This document shows positions 1 through 7,968 of a DNA stretch of 55,075 bases, piece after piece. Source of the stretch: an uncultured Pelagibacteraceae bacterium (GTDB lineage Bacteria > Pseudomonadota > Alphaproteobacteria > Pelagibacterales > Pelagibacteraceae). Positions within the stretch are counted from its first letter, which is position 1. Every line of letters begins with the position of its first letter. Position numbers and translations under genes: made by a program. Where the stretch lies: the NCBI GenBank assembly GCA_902514945.1, contig CABXSO010000006.1, positions 1-55,075 on the forward strand. Reading direction: 5' to 3'. The notes under the pieces are model-generated. The model was not told the origin of the DNA and made no database searches. It saw only the letters and a program-made list of their open reading frames with translations.

Positions 1-2
1 TG

Positions 3-398
3 AGAGATCCAAATGATCCATGTTTATTTTGTAATTGCAAAGAAAGTGGTGTTATAATTAAAAATCATCTAGCTTACGTTAGTTACGATACTTACCCAGT
101 TTCAAAATATCATTGTTTAATAATACCCAAGAGACACATGAAGAATTTTTTTGATTTAACAAATGAAGAACTTGTTGCTTGTAATGATCTCATAAAGGCT
201 GTTAAAAAAGATATTCTAAATAAGGACCCAGATGTAGAAGGTTTTAATTTGGGAACTAATATTGGTAAAGTTTCAGGTCAATCGATCCTACATTGCCATT
301 TTCATTTAATACCTCGAAGACCTGGAGATGTGGAGAATCCACAAGGAGGAGTTAGATCAGTTATTCCAAGCAAGCAACACTATAAAAGAAAAAAATAG
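3..398 (+). CDS. HIT family hydrolase, 5' end outside window
   Basis: C-terminal part of a histidine-triad (HIT) nucleotide-binding hydrolase. The reading frame is open from the first bases of the window, and the part before the internal ATG at 138 already reads as HIT sequence: a CLFC motif, then a strand ending in IIPKRH. The gene therefore starts upstream and the ATG at 138 is internal. The catalytic triad motif HCHFHLIP lies near the end, followed by a basic tail. HIT proteins usually hydrolyse adenosine-nucleotide phosphoramidates or dinucleotides; the substrate of this one cannot be read from the sequence. It is separated by about 100 bases from the apr operon and has no evident link to it. 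Confidence 0.9.
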   Translation, partial: RDPNDPCLFCNCKESGVIIKNHLAYVSYDTYPVSKYHCLIIPKRHMKNFFDLTNEELVACNDLIKAVKKDILNKDPDVEGFNLGTNIGKVSGQSILHCHFHLIPRRPGDVENPQGGVRSVIPSKQHYKRKK

Positions 399-496
399 CC
401 TTATTATAAAGACAAATTGCCATTAGTTTGAGGTTGATCTCTTTTTTTAAGTAGATTAGATATTTATCTTTAAAAAATAATTAACATTAGGCGGAC

Positions 497-1291
497 ATGT
501 TACAAACAAACCCATTTTCAATATTAGCAGAGACTATCTCTCCTTTGGCTATGCAAGGTTTTATTTTTGCAATGGTAATTCTAATTGCTGCTGGAACAGT
601 TATTCAAATGATACACCATAAAAATTTGACTTACTTTTTTAATAATGCAAAAAAAGCAAAATTAGCTGCTACTAAAAAATTAGGAATTGGTGAAAAGACT
701 TCAATAATTGCAAAAACAACTGTTGTAGATATTGGAACAACTTCAGAATTGGGTTTTGGAAAAAGAAGATTAGCTCATGTTTTGGGTATGTACGGCACAA
801 TTTTATTTTGGGTATCCTCATCCGTATTAGTTTTTGGTTACACGGGTATAGGTAAATCTAACTCTGAATTTTGGTCTTTGCTTTGGCACATAGGAGCAAT
901 ACTCACATGCTTAGGTGGTTACTGGTTTTGGTTTTTTTTAAGAGTTGATGTATCAGCAGAGGCTCATCCTTGGTATAGAATTATTAAAGCAGATTTATTT
1001 GTTCTTACTTTATTAGCCTGTGCAACTTTCGGGTTAGCATGGTCTTATGCTCAATATAATGGTCAAGTTGGTTTATCTTTTTTATTTCTTACATTATTTG
1101 TTTTAGCGAATCTGGCTTTATTTGGAGGTGTATACTGGTCTAAATTTGCACACATGTTTTATAAACCTGGTGCAGCAATCCAAAAAAATTTAGCAGAAGC
1201 CGATGGTTCTAGAGATAATTTACCACCACCAGCAGATGCACCTGAGCAATTTGGCCTAGGTATAAAAAGAGAAGAGCCAAAACACTATTAA
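497..1291 (+). CDS. aprM: AprM, membrane anchor of adenylylsulfate reductase
   Basis: Integral membrane protein of 264 residues with about five hydrophobic segments (roughly 18-38, 92-113, 128-150, 168-186 and 192-214) and a proline-rich soluble C-terminus. AprM is known as the membrane partner of AprBA in sulfur oxidisers that lack the Qmo complex, passing electrons from sulfite oxidation towards quinone. The identification rests on this topology and on being immediately upstream of aprB and aprA. GGCGG a few bases before the ATG is a plausible ribosome-binding site. It is first in the likely operon aprM-aprB-aprA. Confidence 0.88.
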   Translation: MLQTNPFSILAETISPLAMQGFIFAMVILIAAGTVIQMIHHKNLTYFFNNAKKAKLAATKKLGIGEKTSIIAKTTVVDIGTTSELGFGKRRLAHVLGMYGTILFWVSSSVLVFGYTGIGKSNSEFWSLLWHIGAILTCLGGYWFWFFLRVDVSAEAHPWYRIIKADLFVLTLLACATFGLAWSYAQYNGQVGLSFLFLTLFVLANLALFGGVYWSKFAHMFYKPGAAIQKNLAEADGSRDNLPPPADAPEQFGLGIKREEPKHY

Positions 1292-1323
1292 TATGATAAT
1301 GAAAATTAGGAGAAAATAAAATT

Positions 1324-1794
1324 ATGTCGACTTTTGTTTATATGACAAGATGTGATGGTTGTGGGCATTGTGTAGATATTTGTCCTTCAGATATTATGCA
1401 CATTGATGAAAATATTAGACGTGCAAAAAATATAGAGCCAAATTTTTGTTGGGAGTGTTATTCATGCGTTAAGGCTTGTCCCAATCATGCAATAGATGTT
1501 CGTGGTTATGCCGACTTTGCCCCTATGGGACATAGTGTAAGAGTTAGAAGAGAGGAAGAGAAGGGCACCATTTCATGGAAAATCAAATTTAGAAATGGAA
1601 CAGAAAAAAACTTTGTTTCCCCAATAACAACTAAACCATGGGGTAAATTTATTCCTAAACTTGCTGAAGGTGATAAACCTAATCAAGGTGAGATTAACTC
1701 TCAAAGACTTTATTCCGAACCAGAAGGATTAAATACAGACCAAGAACTACCAACTGTTCCAAAAGAGTCTTTTAAAAAAGGTGTTTACTATTAA
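1324..1794 (+). CDS. aprB: Adenylylsulfate reductase beta subunit AprB
   Basis: Ferredoxin-like electron-transfer subunit of 156 residues. Two CxxCxxCxxxC clusters are visible at the N-terminus: Cys10/13/16/20 and Cys42/45/48/52, which should bind two [4Fe-4S] centres. The C-terminal half is the AprB-type tail that wraps around AprA. The stop codon overlaps the aprA start (TAATG), so the two subunits are translationally coupled. In this context the enzyme probably runs in the oxidative direction, sulfite plus AMP to APS, in the cytoplasm next to AprM. Confidence 0.95.
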   Translation: MSTFVYMTRCDGCGHCVDICPSDIMHIDENIRRAKNIEPNFCWECYSCVKACPNHAIDVRGYADFAPMGHSVRVRREEEKGTISWKIKFRNGTEKNFVSPITTKPWGKFIPKLAEGDKPNQGEINSQRLYSEPEGLNTDQELPTVPKESFKKGVYY

Positions 1795-3653
1795 TGGCTA
1801 AACATAAAACACATTATGAAGAGTGTGATGTATTAGTTGTTGGCGGTGGAATGGCTGGAACTGGTGCCACTTTTGAAGCAAGGCACTGGGGTAGAGATTT
1901 AAAAATAATTTGTGTAGAAAAAGCAAATATCGACCGAAGTGGGGCAGTCGCTCAAGGTCTTTATGCGATTAACTGTTATATGGGTATGCAATGGGATGAA
2001 AATCAACCTGAAGATCATGTTAGATACGCACGAAATGATCTTATGGGATTGGTTCGGGAAGATTTAGGTTATGATATGGCAAGACACGTCGACTCCACTG
2101 TTCATATGTTTGATGAATGGGGTCTTCCAATGATGAAGAATGAAAAGACAGGTAGATATCTAAGAGAAGGTAAATGGCAAATCATGATCCATGGTGAAAG
2201 TTATAAACCTATCGTTGCAGAGGCTGCAAAAAAATCAGCAGATAAAATTTATAATAGAATAATAGTTACTCATTTGTTGATGGACGAGTCTCAAGAAAAT
2301 AGAATTGGTGGTGCAGTTGGATTCAATATGAGAACAGGGGATTTTCATGTTTTTAGATCAAAAACAGTTATAGTTGCAGCTGGAGGAGCATCTCATATCT
2401 TTAAACCAAGAGCAGTTGGAGAAGGGATGGGAAGAACTTGGTATGCTCCATGGAGCAATGGTTCAGCTTACGCATTACCTATTGCTGCAGGTGCTAAAAT
2501 GACTCAAATGGAAAATAGAATAGTTTTATGTAGGTTTAAAGACGGTTATGGACCGGTTGGAGCATATTTTTTACATTTAAAAACTTATACCCAAAATGCT
2601 AACGGAGAAAATTATGAGAAAAAATGGTATGATCAAACTAAAGAATTGGTTGGAGAATATATTGATCATCATCCAACTCCAACATGTTTAAGAAATCATG
2701 CATTTATTCAAGAAGTTGCTTCAGGTAACGGTCCAATTCAAATGGTTACAACAGAGGCTTTTCAAGATCCACATTTAGAAACCGTGGGTTGGGAAAATTT
2801 TTTAGGAATGACTGTTGGTCAAGCAGTTGTTTGGGCGTCACAAAATATAGATCCTAAGTATACAAATCCAGAATTAACTACATCAGAACCATACGTAATG
2901 GGTTCACACGCAACTTGTTCTGGAGCGTGGGTTAGTGGACCAGAAGATCTTTCCCCTCCAGAATATTTTTGGGGTTATAACAGAATGTTAACTATAGACG
3001 GTCTGTTTGGTGCGGGAGACACTGTTGGAGGAAGTGCACATAAATTTTCATCTGGATCATTTACTGAGGGAAGATTGGCTGCAAAAGCTGCAGTGAAATA
3101 TATTGAAGATCAAAAAGCCACAGGCATTCAAGTTTCAGATCAACAGTGTGATAATTTTAAAAAAGAGGTTTATAAACCGCTTGACAATTATACTGTAGCT
3201 CAAAACGAAATTACTGGAGGAACAGTGTCTCCAAGTTATATTTCTCCAATACAAGGTTTACAAAGACTTCAAAAAATTATGGATGAGTATGTGGGCGGAA
3301 TAACTGCAAATTACATGACGAACGGCAACATGCTTAAGCGAGCCTTAGAGTTATTGGTGTGGCTTCAAGAAGATTTGGAAAATGTTGGTGCAGAGGATTA
3401 TCATCAATTGATGAGAGCTTGGGAGTTAAAGCATAGAACTCTTACATCTCAATGTGTTACAGAACATACACTTTTTAGAGAAGAAACTCGTTGGCCAGGT
3501 TATTATTATAGAGGAGATCATATGAAACTAGACGATGAAAACTGGCACTGTTTAACTGTTTCAAAAAGAGATCCTAAAACTGGAAAATTTTCAATGGAGA
3601 AAGTTCCAGTTTATCATATTGTGGATGAAAAAGAGAAGAAGAAGGCCTCATAA
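1794..3653 (+). CDS. aprA: Adenylylsulfate reductase alpha subunit AprA
   Basis: Catalytic FAD subunit of 619 residues, normal length for AprA. The dinucleotide-binding motif VVGGGMAG is at about residues 15-22, and the fumarate-reductase-like FAD fold follows, with the GGASHIF stretch near residue 198 and a GAGDTVGGSAHKFSSG stretch near residue 405. Together with AprB it interconverts sulfite plus AMP and APS. No dsr or qmo genes are in the window and AprM is present, which points to sulfite oxidation rather than sulfate reduction. It starts within the aprB stop codon. The next small gene begins 17 bases downstream, so transcription probably continues. Confidence 0.96.
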   Translation: MAKHKTHYEECDVLVVGGGMAGTGATFEARHWGRDLKIICVEKANIDRSGAVAQGLYAINCYMGMQWDENQPEDHVRYARNDLMGLVREDLGYDMARHVDSTVHMFDEWGLPMMKNEKTGRYLREGKWQIMIHGESYKPIVAEAAKKSADKIYNRIIVTHLLMDESQENRIGGAVGFNMRTGDFHVFRSKTVIVAAGGASHIFKPRAVGEGMGRTWYAPWSNGSAYALPIAAGAKMTQMENRIVLCRFKDGYGPVGAYFLHLKTYTQNANGENYEKKWYDQTKELVGEYIDHHPTPTCLRNHAFIQEVASGNGPIQMVTTEAFQDPHLETVGWENFLGMTVGQAVVWASQNIDPKYTNPELTTSEPYVMGSHATCSGAWVSGPEDLSPPEYFWGYNRMLTIDGLFGAGDTVGGSAHKFSSGSFTEGRLAAKAAVKYIEDQKATGIQVSDQQCDNFKKEVYKPLDNYTVAQNEITGGTVSPSYISPIQGLQRLQKIMDEYVGGITANYMTNGNMLKRALELLVWLQEDLENVGAEDYHQLMRAWELKHRTLTSQCVTEHTLFREETRWPGYYYRGDHMKLDDENWHCLTVSKRDPKTGKFSMEKVPVYHIVDEKEKKKAS

Positions 3654-3670
3654 AAATCTAAAATAATTTA

Positions 3671-4021
3671 ATGGATCTTTTAGCAAAATCAGATGAGGAG
3701 ATTTTTGCAATTGCTAAACCTTTTTGGGAAAATCTAGTTCGAGCCTCAAATATGAAAGATTATGGAGGTTTTACCAAGGATTTTTCAACACAAATGTTGT
3801 TTGGAGCTAATGAGGTAGAACTTGGAAAACAATGGGCTAACAATAAAATAATAACCAATTTGAATGAAACTTATGAGCCCTTTGGAACTCTGAGAAGAGG
3901 TGACCATATCACAGTATTGATCAAGCAAACTAATAAGGAAATACCTGGAGAATTTTTAGGAAGATTAGTGCTTGGTGTAGAGGATGACTTAATCAAGATC
4001 TTTGGTGCAACAATTTATTAA
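3671..4021 (+). CDS. Uncharacterised small protein of the apr operon
   Basis: A 116-residue soluble protein with no signal peptide or membrane segment. I do not recognise the family with certainty. The helical start followed by alternating strands with paired glycines in the second half would suit a small alpha+beta (SnoaL/NTF2-like) fold, but this is only an impression. No cysteine is present, so it is unlikely to carry a metal cluster. It begins 17 bases after aprA and is read in the same direction, so a role linked to sulfite or APS handling is a reasonable guess from context. Confidence 0.75.
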   Translation: MDLLAKSDEEIFAIAKPFWENLVRASNMKDYGGFTKDFSTQMLFGANEVELGKQWANNKIITNLNETYEPFGTLRRGDHITVLIKQTNKEIPGEFLGRLVLGVEDDLIKIFGATIY

Positions 4022-4065
4022 TTAAGATTTGACAATTTTTTCACTGGGTGTATTCAATAAGCTAA

Positions 4066-4200
4066 ATGCATCTTTCAAATTTAAAAATTTTAAATAAAAT
4101 AACTAGCAAAAAATCAACTTTTATTAAAACTGGAATTTTTTCCGCTATTGCTGCATGTTGGGGTGTCATTATAGTTGGAACTTTTATAACTTTTAAATAA
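4066..4200 (+). CDS. Small single-pass membrane protein (44 aa) before TauE
   Basis: Short reading frame starting ATG at 4066 and ending TAA at 4200. It encodes a basic N-terminal half (several Lys/Asn/Ser) followed by one hydrophobic segment, about residues 22-42, containing a conserved-looking CWG. It fills the space between the 116-aa gene and the TauE-family exporter, all in one direction, and is followed 25 bases later by the exporter. It may be a small accessory subunit of the exporter or of AprM. No family name is recognised; support is the gene context and the clear helix. Confidence 0.55.
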   Translation: MHLSNLKILNKITSKKSTFIKTGIFSAIAACWGVIIVGTFITFK

Positions 4201-4225
4201 TTAATAGTTAAAGTTTTTATATTAG

Positions 4226-5320
4226 ATGGAAGTTTTTTTACCAATAGCCCAAGTCTTTATTAATCCAGTCGAAATACTATTGTTAAGTGCTATAGTTGGT
4301 GTTCTCTCAGGCTTATTTGGAGTGGGCGGTGGTTTTTTAATGACCCCTTTTTTAATTTTTATGGGAGTTCCACCAGCATACGCGGTTGCTAATGAAGCTA
4401 ACAATATTTTGGCAACTTCTGTATCAGGATCTACCACTCATTGGCTAAAAAATACTTTAGATTACAAAATGGGTTTGATTATTGTCATTGGAGGATCCAT
4501 AGGAACAGCTTTAGGTATTTTTACTTTTACCTATTTTAAAGGTATTGGAAAAATAGATACAGTAATTTCTCTAGCTTACATGTACATCCTTGCAATAATT
4601 GGAACATTAATGTTGGTCGAAAGCCTTGGGGAAATTGACAAAGCTAAAAAAAATATTGTAGAGAGAAAAAAATTACATGTTCATTATTGGATACATGGAC
4701 TTCCTTTTAGGATGAGATTTCCTAAATCTAAATTATATGAAAGTATTTTTACTCCTATAATTATAGGTTTAGCTGTTGGCTTTATAGCAGCGATTATGGG
4801 TATAGGTGGTGCTTTTATATTAGTACCAGCTATGATTTATATTATTAAAATGCCAACAAAATTAGTTCCTGGAACTTCTTTGTTTGTGACTATTTTTGTT
4901 AGTGTGATAGTCACTTTTCTTCACTCAATTAACTATGGCTCTATAGATTTAATGCTTGTGTTAATGTTAGTTGTAGGTTCGATAATTGGAGTTCAAGTGG
5001 GACAAAAACTTGGAGAGCAAATAGACAGCTCAGGATTAAAAGCTTTATTAGCAATTTTATTATTAATAGTTGGGATCGTTATAGCTTATGATACTTTTTT
5101 TGCTGAAAAAATTCAGAATGGAATTAAATCAGTAGAGTCAACAGATTTGAATTTTTTTTCAAAGTTTATTAAAGAATTTTCAAGGGATATGCCGTTTTTC
5201 TACGGATTATTTTCAATTTTATTTGCTGTTATTTTAGGAATTGCTGCTGCATTTATTAGAAGATCAATTTCAAAGTTTAGAAAAAAATATTTTTCTAAAT
5301 TAGTAAAACAAACTAAGTAA
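4226..5320 (+). CDS. TauE/SafE (TSUP) family sulfite/anion exporter
   Basis: Polytopic membrane protein of 364 residues with about eight transmembrane segments in two repeats. Each repeat opens with a glycine-rich motif: GLFGVGGGFLMTP near residue 30 and IMGIGGAFILVP near residue 190. These are the TSUP family hallmarks. TSUP members next to sulfonate or sulfite genes are implicated in exporting sulfite or organosulfonates. The loop between the halves (residues 125-165) is long and basic, and the C-terminus has an extra membrane segment. Its position after aprMBA suggests a safety valve for excess sulfite. It converges on the yeiH-like gene with an 8-base overlap. Confidence 0.88.
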   Translation: MEVFLPIAQVFINPVEILLLSAIVGVLSGLFGVGGGFLMTPFLIFMGVPPAYAVANEANNILATSVSGSTTHWLKNTLDYKMGLIIVIGGSIGTALGIFTFTYFKGIGKIDTVISLAYMYILAIIGTLMLVESLGEIDKAKKNIVERKKLHVHYWIHGLPFRMRFPKSKLYESIFTPIIIGLAVGFIAAIMGIGGAFILVPAMIYIIKMPTKLVPGTSLFVTIFVSVIVTFLHSINYGSIDLMLVLMLVVGSIIGVQVGQKLGEQIDSSGLKALLAILLLIVGIVIAYDTFFAEKIQNGIKSVESTDLNFFSKFIKEFSRDMPFFYGLFSILFAVILGIAAAFIRRSISKFRKKYFSKLVKQTK

Positions 5321-6386
5321 ATAATTTTAGATATATTTCAATTGTGAGAATACTGACAAATCCTACAGTCGACATTGAAACGAATCCAACGATAAATGGT
5401 CTGTGACCCATATTTCTAATATCTTTTAAATTTGTTGATAAGCCGATTGCAGCCATAGCCATAGTTAACAATATTTTAGAACTATCTTTAATAAAATTTA
5501 CTACTTCATTCCAATTATTGTTAATATCCATAGAGAAAAAATGATCACCAATATTTCTTAGAATAATCATTCCAATAAAACCCAACACAAAATAAGGAAA
5601 TATATTTAAAATAGAATAATTTTTTTGATTTTTTTTACCTCTATTGTAAAGCAAAGCAAAAAGTGGAATCATTATTATTAAAGAAGTGTTTCTTATAAGT
5701 TTTGTTACAGTCGCAATGTTTAAAGTTTCAGGGCTATCAAATTGTTGATCGTAAATAAGACCAGCTGCAGCTACCTGAGAAGTTTCATGTATAGCAGTTC
5801 CTAAAAAAAGACCGGCAAATAAGGTGTTTCCCTCAAAATAAAAATTTGCAAAGTATGGATATAAAAACATAGATAATATTCCAAACAAAGTAATATTTGC
5901 AATCGCATAAGATACCTCACTTTTATTAGCCTTAATTACTGGTGCAGTAGCCATTATTGCGGTGGTTCCACAAACAGTGCTACCTATCGATATTAGGTAA
6001 GCCATCCTTGTTGGGATTTTAAGTTTTTTAATCAATAATTTAATAACAACTAAGACACTAATTATGCAAATTAAAATTAGTGGAATTGCAATTTTTCCAA
6101 AATCTAAAAATTCAAAAGGCTTTAACTGTATACCTAAACAAATAATTCCAAATTTTAACATATAATCCTTGGTAAAATTTAAACCTTTTTGAAAACTTTC
6201 CCGAATTTTAAAAAAATTACCAAAAAAAATTCCCAATAAAATCGCTATCATTGCTGTAGATATTGGACTTTTGCTATAACCTAACAGCTCGATACCGATT
6301 ATATTATTAAAACCTTGAGAAAGAGAATAAAGAATAAATGCTAGTATTATACCTGGCACTATCACCAAGTATTTTTTGAATGCCAT
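5313..6386 (-). CDS. YeiH/SuyZ family putative sulfate exporter
   Basis: Membrane protein of 357 residues with about ten hydrophobic segments and the family motif GSTVCGTTAIMA (about residues 136-147) plus the HETSQVAAAG stretch after residue 200. This is the UPF0324 / putative sulfate exporter (PSE) family, whose member SuyZ accompanies suyAB in other sulfolactate degraders. It is third in the minus-strand order suyA-suyB-yeiH, 14 bases after suyB, so export of the sulfate or sulfite released from sulfolactate is the likely role. The 3' end overlaps the convergent TauE-like gene. Confidence 0.87.
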   Translation of the reverse strand: MAFKKYLVIVPGIILAFILYSLSQGFNNIIGIELLGYSKSPISTAMIAILLGIFFGNFFKIRESFQKGLNFTKDYMLKFGIICLGIQLKPFEFLDFGKIAIPLILICIISVLVVIKLLIKKLKIPTRMAYLISIGSTVCGTTAIMATAPVIKANKSEVSYAIANITLFGILSMFLYPYFANFYFEGNTLFAGLFLGTAIHETSQVAAAGLIYDQQFDSPETLNIATVTKLIRNTSLIIMIPLFALLYNRGKKNQKNYSILNIFPYFVLGFIGMIILRNIGDHFFSMDINNNWNEVVNFIKDSSKILLTMAMAAIGLSTNLKDIRNMGHRPFIVGFVSMSTVGFVSILTIEIYLKLFT

Positions 6387-6400
6387 CTTGAATAAATTAA

Positions 6401-7567
6401 TTATGCACTTCTATAAAGTTTGGTCATAACAAATTCTTTATGACCCAAAGCTTCAGCACAGGTTAGTCTTCCATTAGCAACTCTTAAAGTTGTTTCAATA
6501 AGTTTATCTCCCGCCTCTGATAAATTCATTTCTCTTGATAGAATTTTTGAAACATCACAATCCACATGTTCACTCATACTTTTTGCAGTTAACGGATTTG
6601 CTGTTAATTTAACAACAGGTTCTATTGGGTTTCCAACAATATTACCTTGACCAGTTGGGAACAGATGAATATTAAATCCTGCTGCGGCCTGTAGTGTAAC
6701 ACATTCTGCAGCTGCTGATGAAGTATCCATAAAATATAAGCCTTTACCTTTTTTAGGTTCCTCTGCTGGTTCTAAAACATCTACAAATTTACAATTACCT
6801 ATTTTTTGAAAATTTCCAAAAGCTTTCTCTTCAATAGTTGTTAAACCACCAGCAATATTGCCTGCCGTTGGTTGACTCTCAGAAAGATCATCTGTTGCCT
6901 CTTTTAAAATAAAATCATTATATGCGCTCCAGGTTTTCATAAACTTATCTGATGCTTCTTTTGTAGCTCCCCTTGTTGCACAAACTTTTTCTGCTCCGGT
7001 AAGTTCTGATGTTTCACCAAAACACAAATGAACACCTAATGGCTCAAGCTTGTCCATTAAATTTCCAACTGTTGGATTAGATGCTAAACCTGAAGTAGTG
7101 TCAGACTCACCGCATTTAACTGAAATCCATAAATCACTAATTGGACATTCCTCTCTTTGTTTTTCCGAAGCCCACATAACAAATTCTTGTGCTTTCTTAG
7201 AGGCTTTCATTACTGTCCCAATGTCTCCTGTTCTTTCAATATGGAAACCCTCAACTGGCTTTCCAGTTTTTGCAATTCCGTCAACAATTTTTTTTGTCCA
7301 CTTTGGTTCTATACCAATTACAATTACTGCAGCAACATTTGGGTTACTTCCAGTTCCAATCATTGTTCTAAAATGTAATTCTAAATCTGCACCAAACTGA
7401 AGTCGTCCATATGAATGAGGTAAAGCGATAGTGCCTTTGATATTATTTGAGACTGCCTCTGCGCATGCATTTGAAATATCATCAACTGGAAGTATTATTA
7501 CGTGATTTCTTGTTCCAGCTCTCCCATTTTCTCTTTTATATCCTAAAAAACTTTTTGGAATTTTCAT
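6401..7567 (-). CDS. suyB: Sulfolactate sulfo-lyase large subunit (UxaA family)
   Basis: 388-residue protein of the altronate/galactarate dehydratase (UxaA/GarD C-terminal) family. Family stretches include GRAGTRNH near residue 16, a [10 protein letters not shown] segment near residue 152 and [11 protein letters not shown] near residue 309. SuyB with SuyA cleaves (R)-3-sulfolactate to pyruvate and sulfite. The family alone would also allow a sugar-acid dehydratase. The SuyB call rests on the separate small SuyA partner 3 bases upstream, the sulfate-exporter gene directly downstream, and xsc and apr next door. Cytoplasmic, probably iron-dependent as in relatives. Confidence 0.85.
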   Translation of the reverse strand: MKIPKSFLGYKRENGRAGTRNHVIILPVDDISNACAEAVSNNIKGTIALPHSYGRLQFGADLELHFRTMIGTGSNPNVAAVIVIGIEPKWTKKIVDGIAKTGKPVEGFHIERTGDIGTVMKASKKAQEFVMWASEKQREECPISDLWISVKCGESDTTSGLASNPTVGNLMDKLEPLGVHLCFGETSELTGAEKVCATRGATKEASDKFMKTWSAYNDFILKEATDDLSESQPTAGNIAGGLTTIEEKAFGNFQKIGNCKFVDVLEPAEEPKKGKGLYFMDTSSAAAECVTLQAAAGFNIHLFPTGQGNIVGNPIEPVVKLTANPLTAKSMSEHVDCDVSKILSREMNLSEAGDKLIETTLRVANGRLTCAEALGHKEFVMTKLYRSA

Positions 7568-7570
7568 TAA

Positions 7571-7855
7571 TTACCACTTTTTTGTTTTAACGTTATGAAC
7601 ATGCACATGCTCACCTTTTTTAATTGCTTTGACTACTTTACCAATATCGTGTCCATATTTAAGAATCGTATCACCTTCATTTAAATCAATCATTGCTATT
7701 TTATGGCCTAAAGGAATTTCATCTTTTGATTGAATGCTTTTTGAACTATCATTCTCCATAATCCAGCAATTACATTCTTGTTTAGGGGTAATTCTTTCAA
7801 TTACTACTACTCCTACGTTGTCTTTTTGATCGTGAATTATAATTTCAGTAGCCAT
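7571..7855 (-). CDS. suyA: Sulfolactate sulfo-lyase small subunit
   Basis: 94-residue SAF-type domain protein that corresponds to the N-terminal domain of UxaA-family dehydratases. The PLGHKIAMIDLNEGD and YGHDIGK stretches are typical of that domain. In UxaA-like enzymes this domain is a separate chain, and in sulfolactate sulfo-lyase it is SuyA. It is the first gene of the minus-strand set, with suyB 3 bases downstream. No clear Shine-Dalgarno sequence precedes the ATG, so a short or absent leader is possible. Confidence 0.85.
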   Translation of the reverse strand: MATEIIIHDQKDNVGVVVIERITPKQECNCWIMENDSSKSIQSKDEIPLGHKIAMIDLNEGDTILKYGHDIGKVVKAIKKGEHVHVHNVKTKKW

Positions 7856-7968
7856 ATCGTGTCGAATTGTTTATTTGAAATTTTAAAAATCTTATATATT
7901 AATCGCGAAAATTAACAATTAAATTTTATATATATTATAAAACTTGATATTTTAAAAAAGGTTTAACT
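7856..7968. promoter_or_regulatory. Divergent control region between suyA and xsc
   Basis: A 113-base AT-rich spacer that must carry the promoters of both divergent sulfonate operons. A 16-base element of the form TTGAnATTTTAAAAAn occurs twice, at 7875-7890 and 7944-7959 (14 of 16 identical). Between them lies an imperfect palindrome centred on TCGCGA (about 7900-7914). These are candidate regulator sites, but in such AT-rich DNA they could arise by chance. Confidence 0.45.

Noticed and set aside
138..398. HIT gene starting at the internal ATG at 138
   Set aside because: The frame upstream of it is open to the window edge and already reads as the N-terminal part of a HIT domain, so the gene is truncated by the window instead.
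4222..4437. Minus-strand 71-aa frame opposite the TauE gene
   Set aside because: Antisense to the start of the exporter; no conserved motif or ribosome site.
7050..7400. Plus-strand frames inside suyB
   Set aside because: They lie antisense to a clear family protein, have no recognisable domain or start signals, and are shadows of suyB codon usage.
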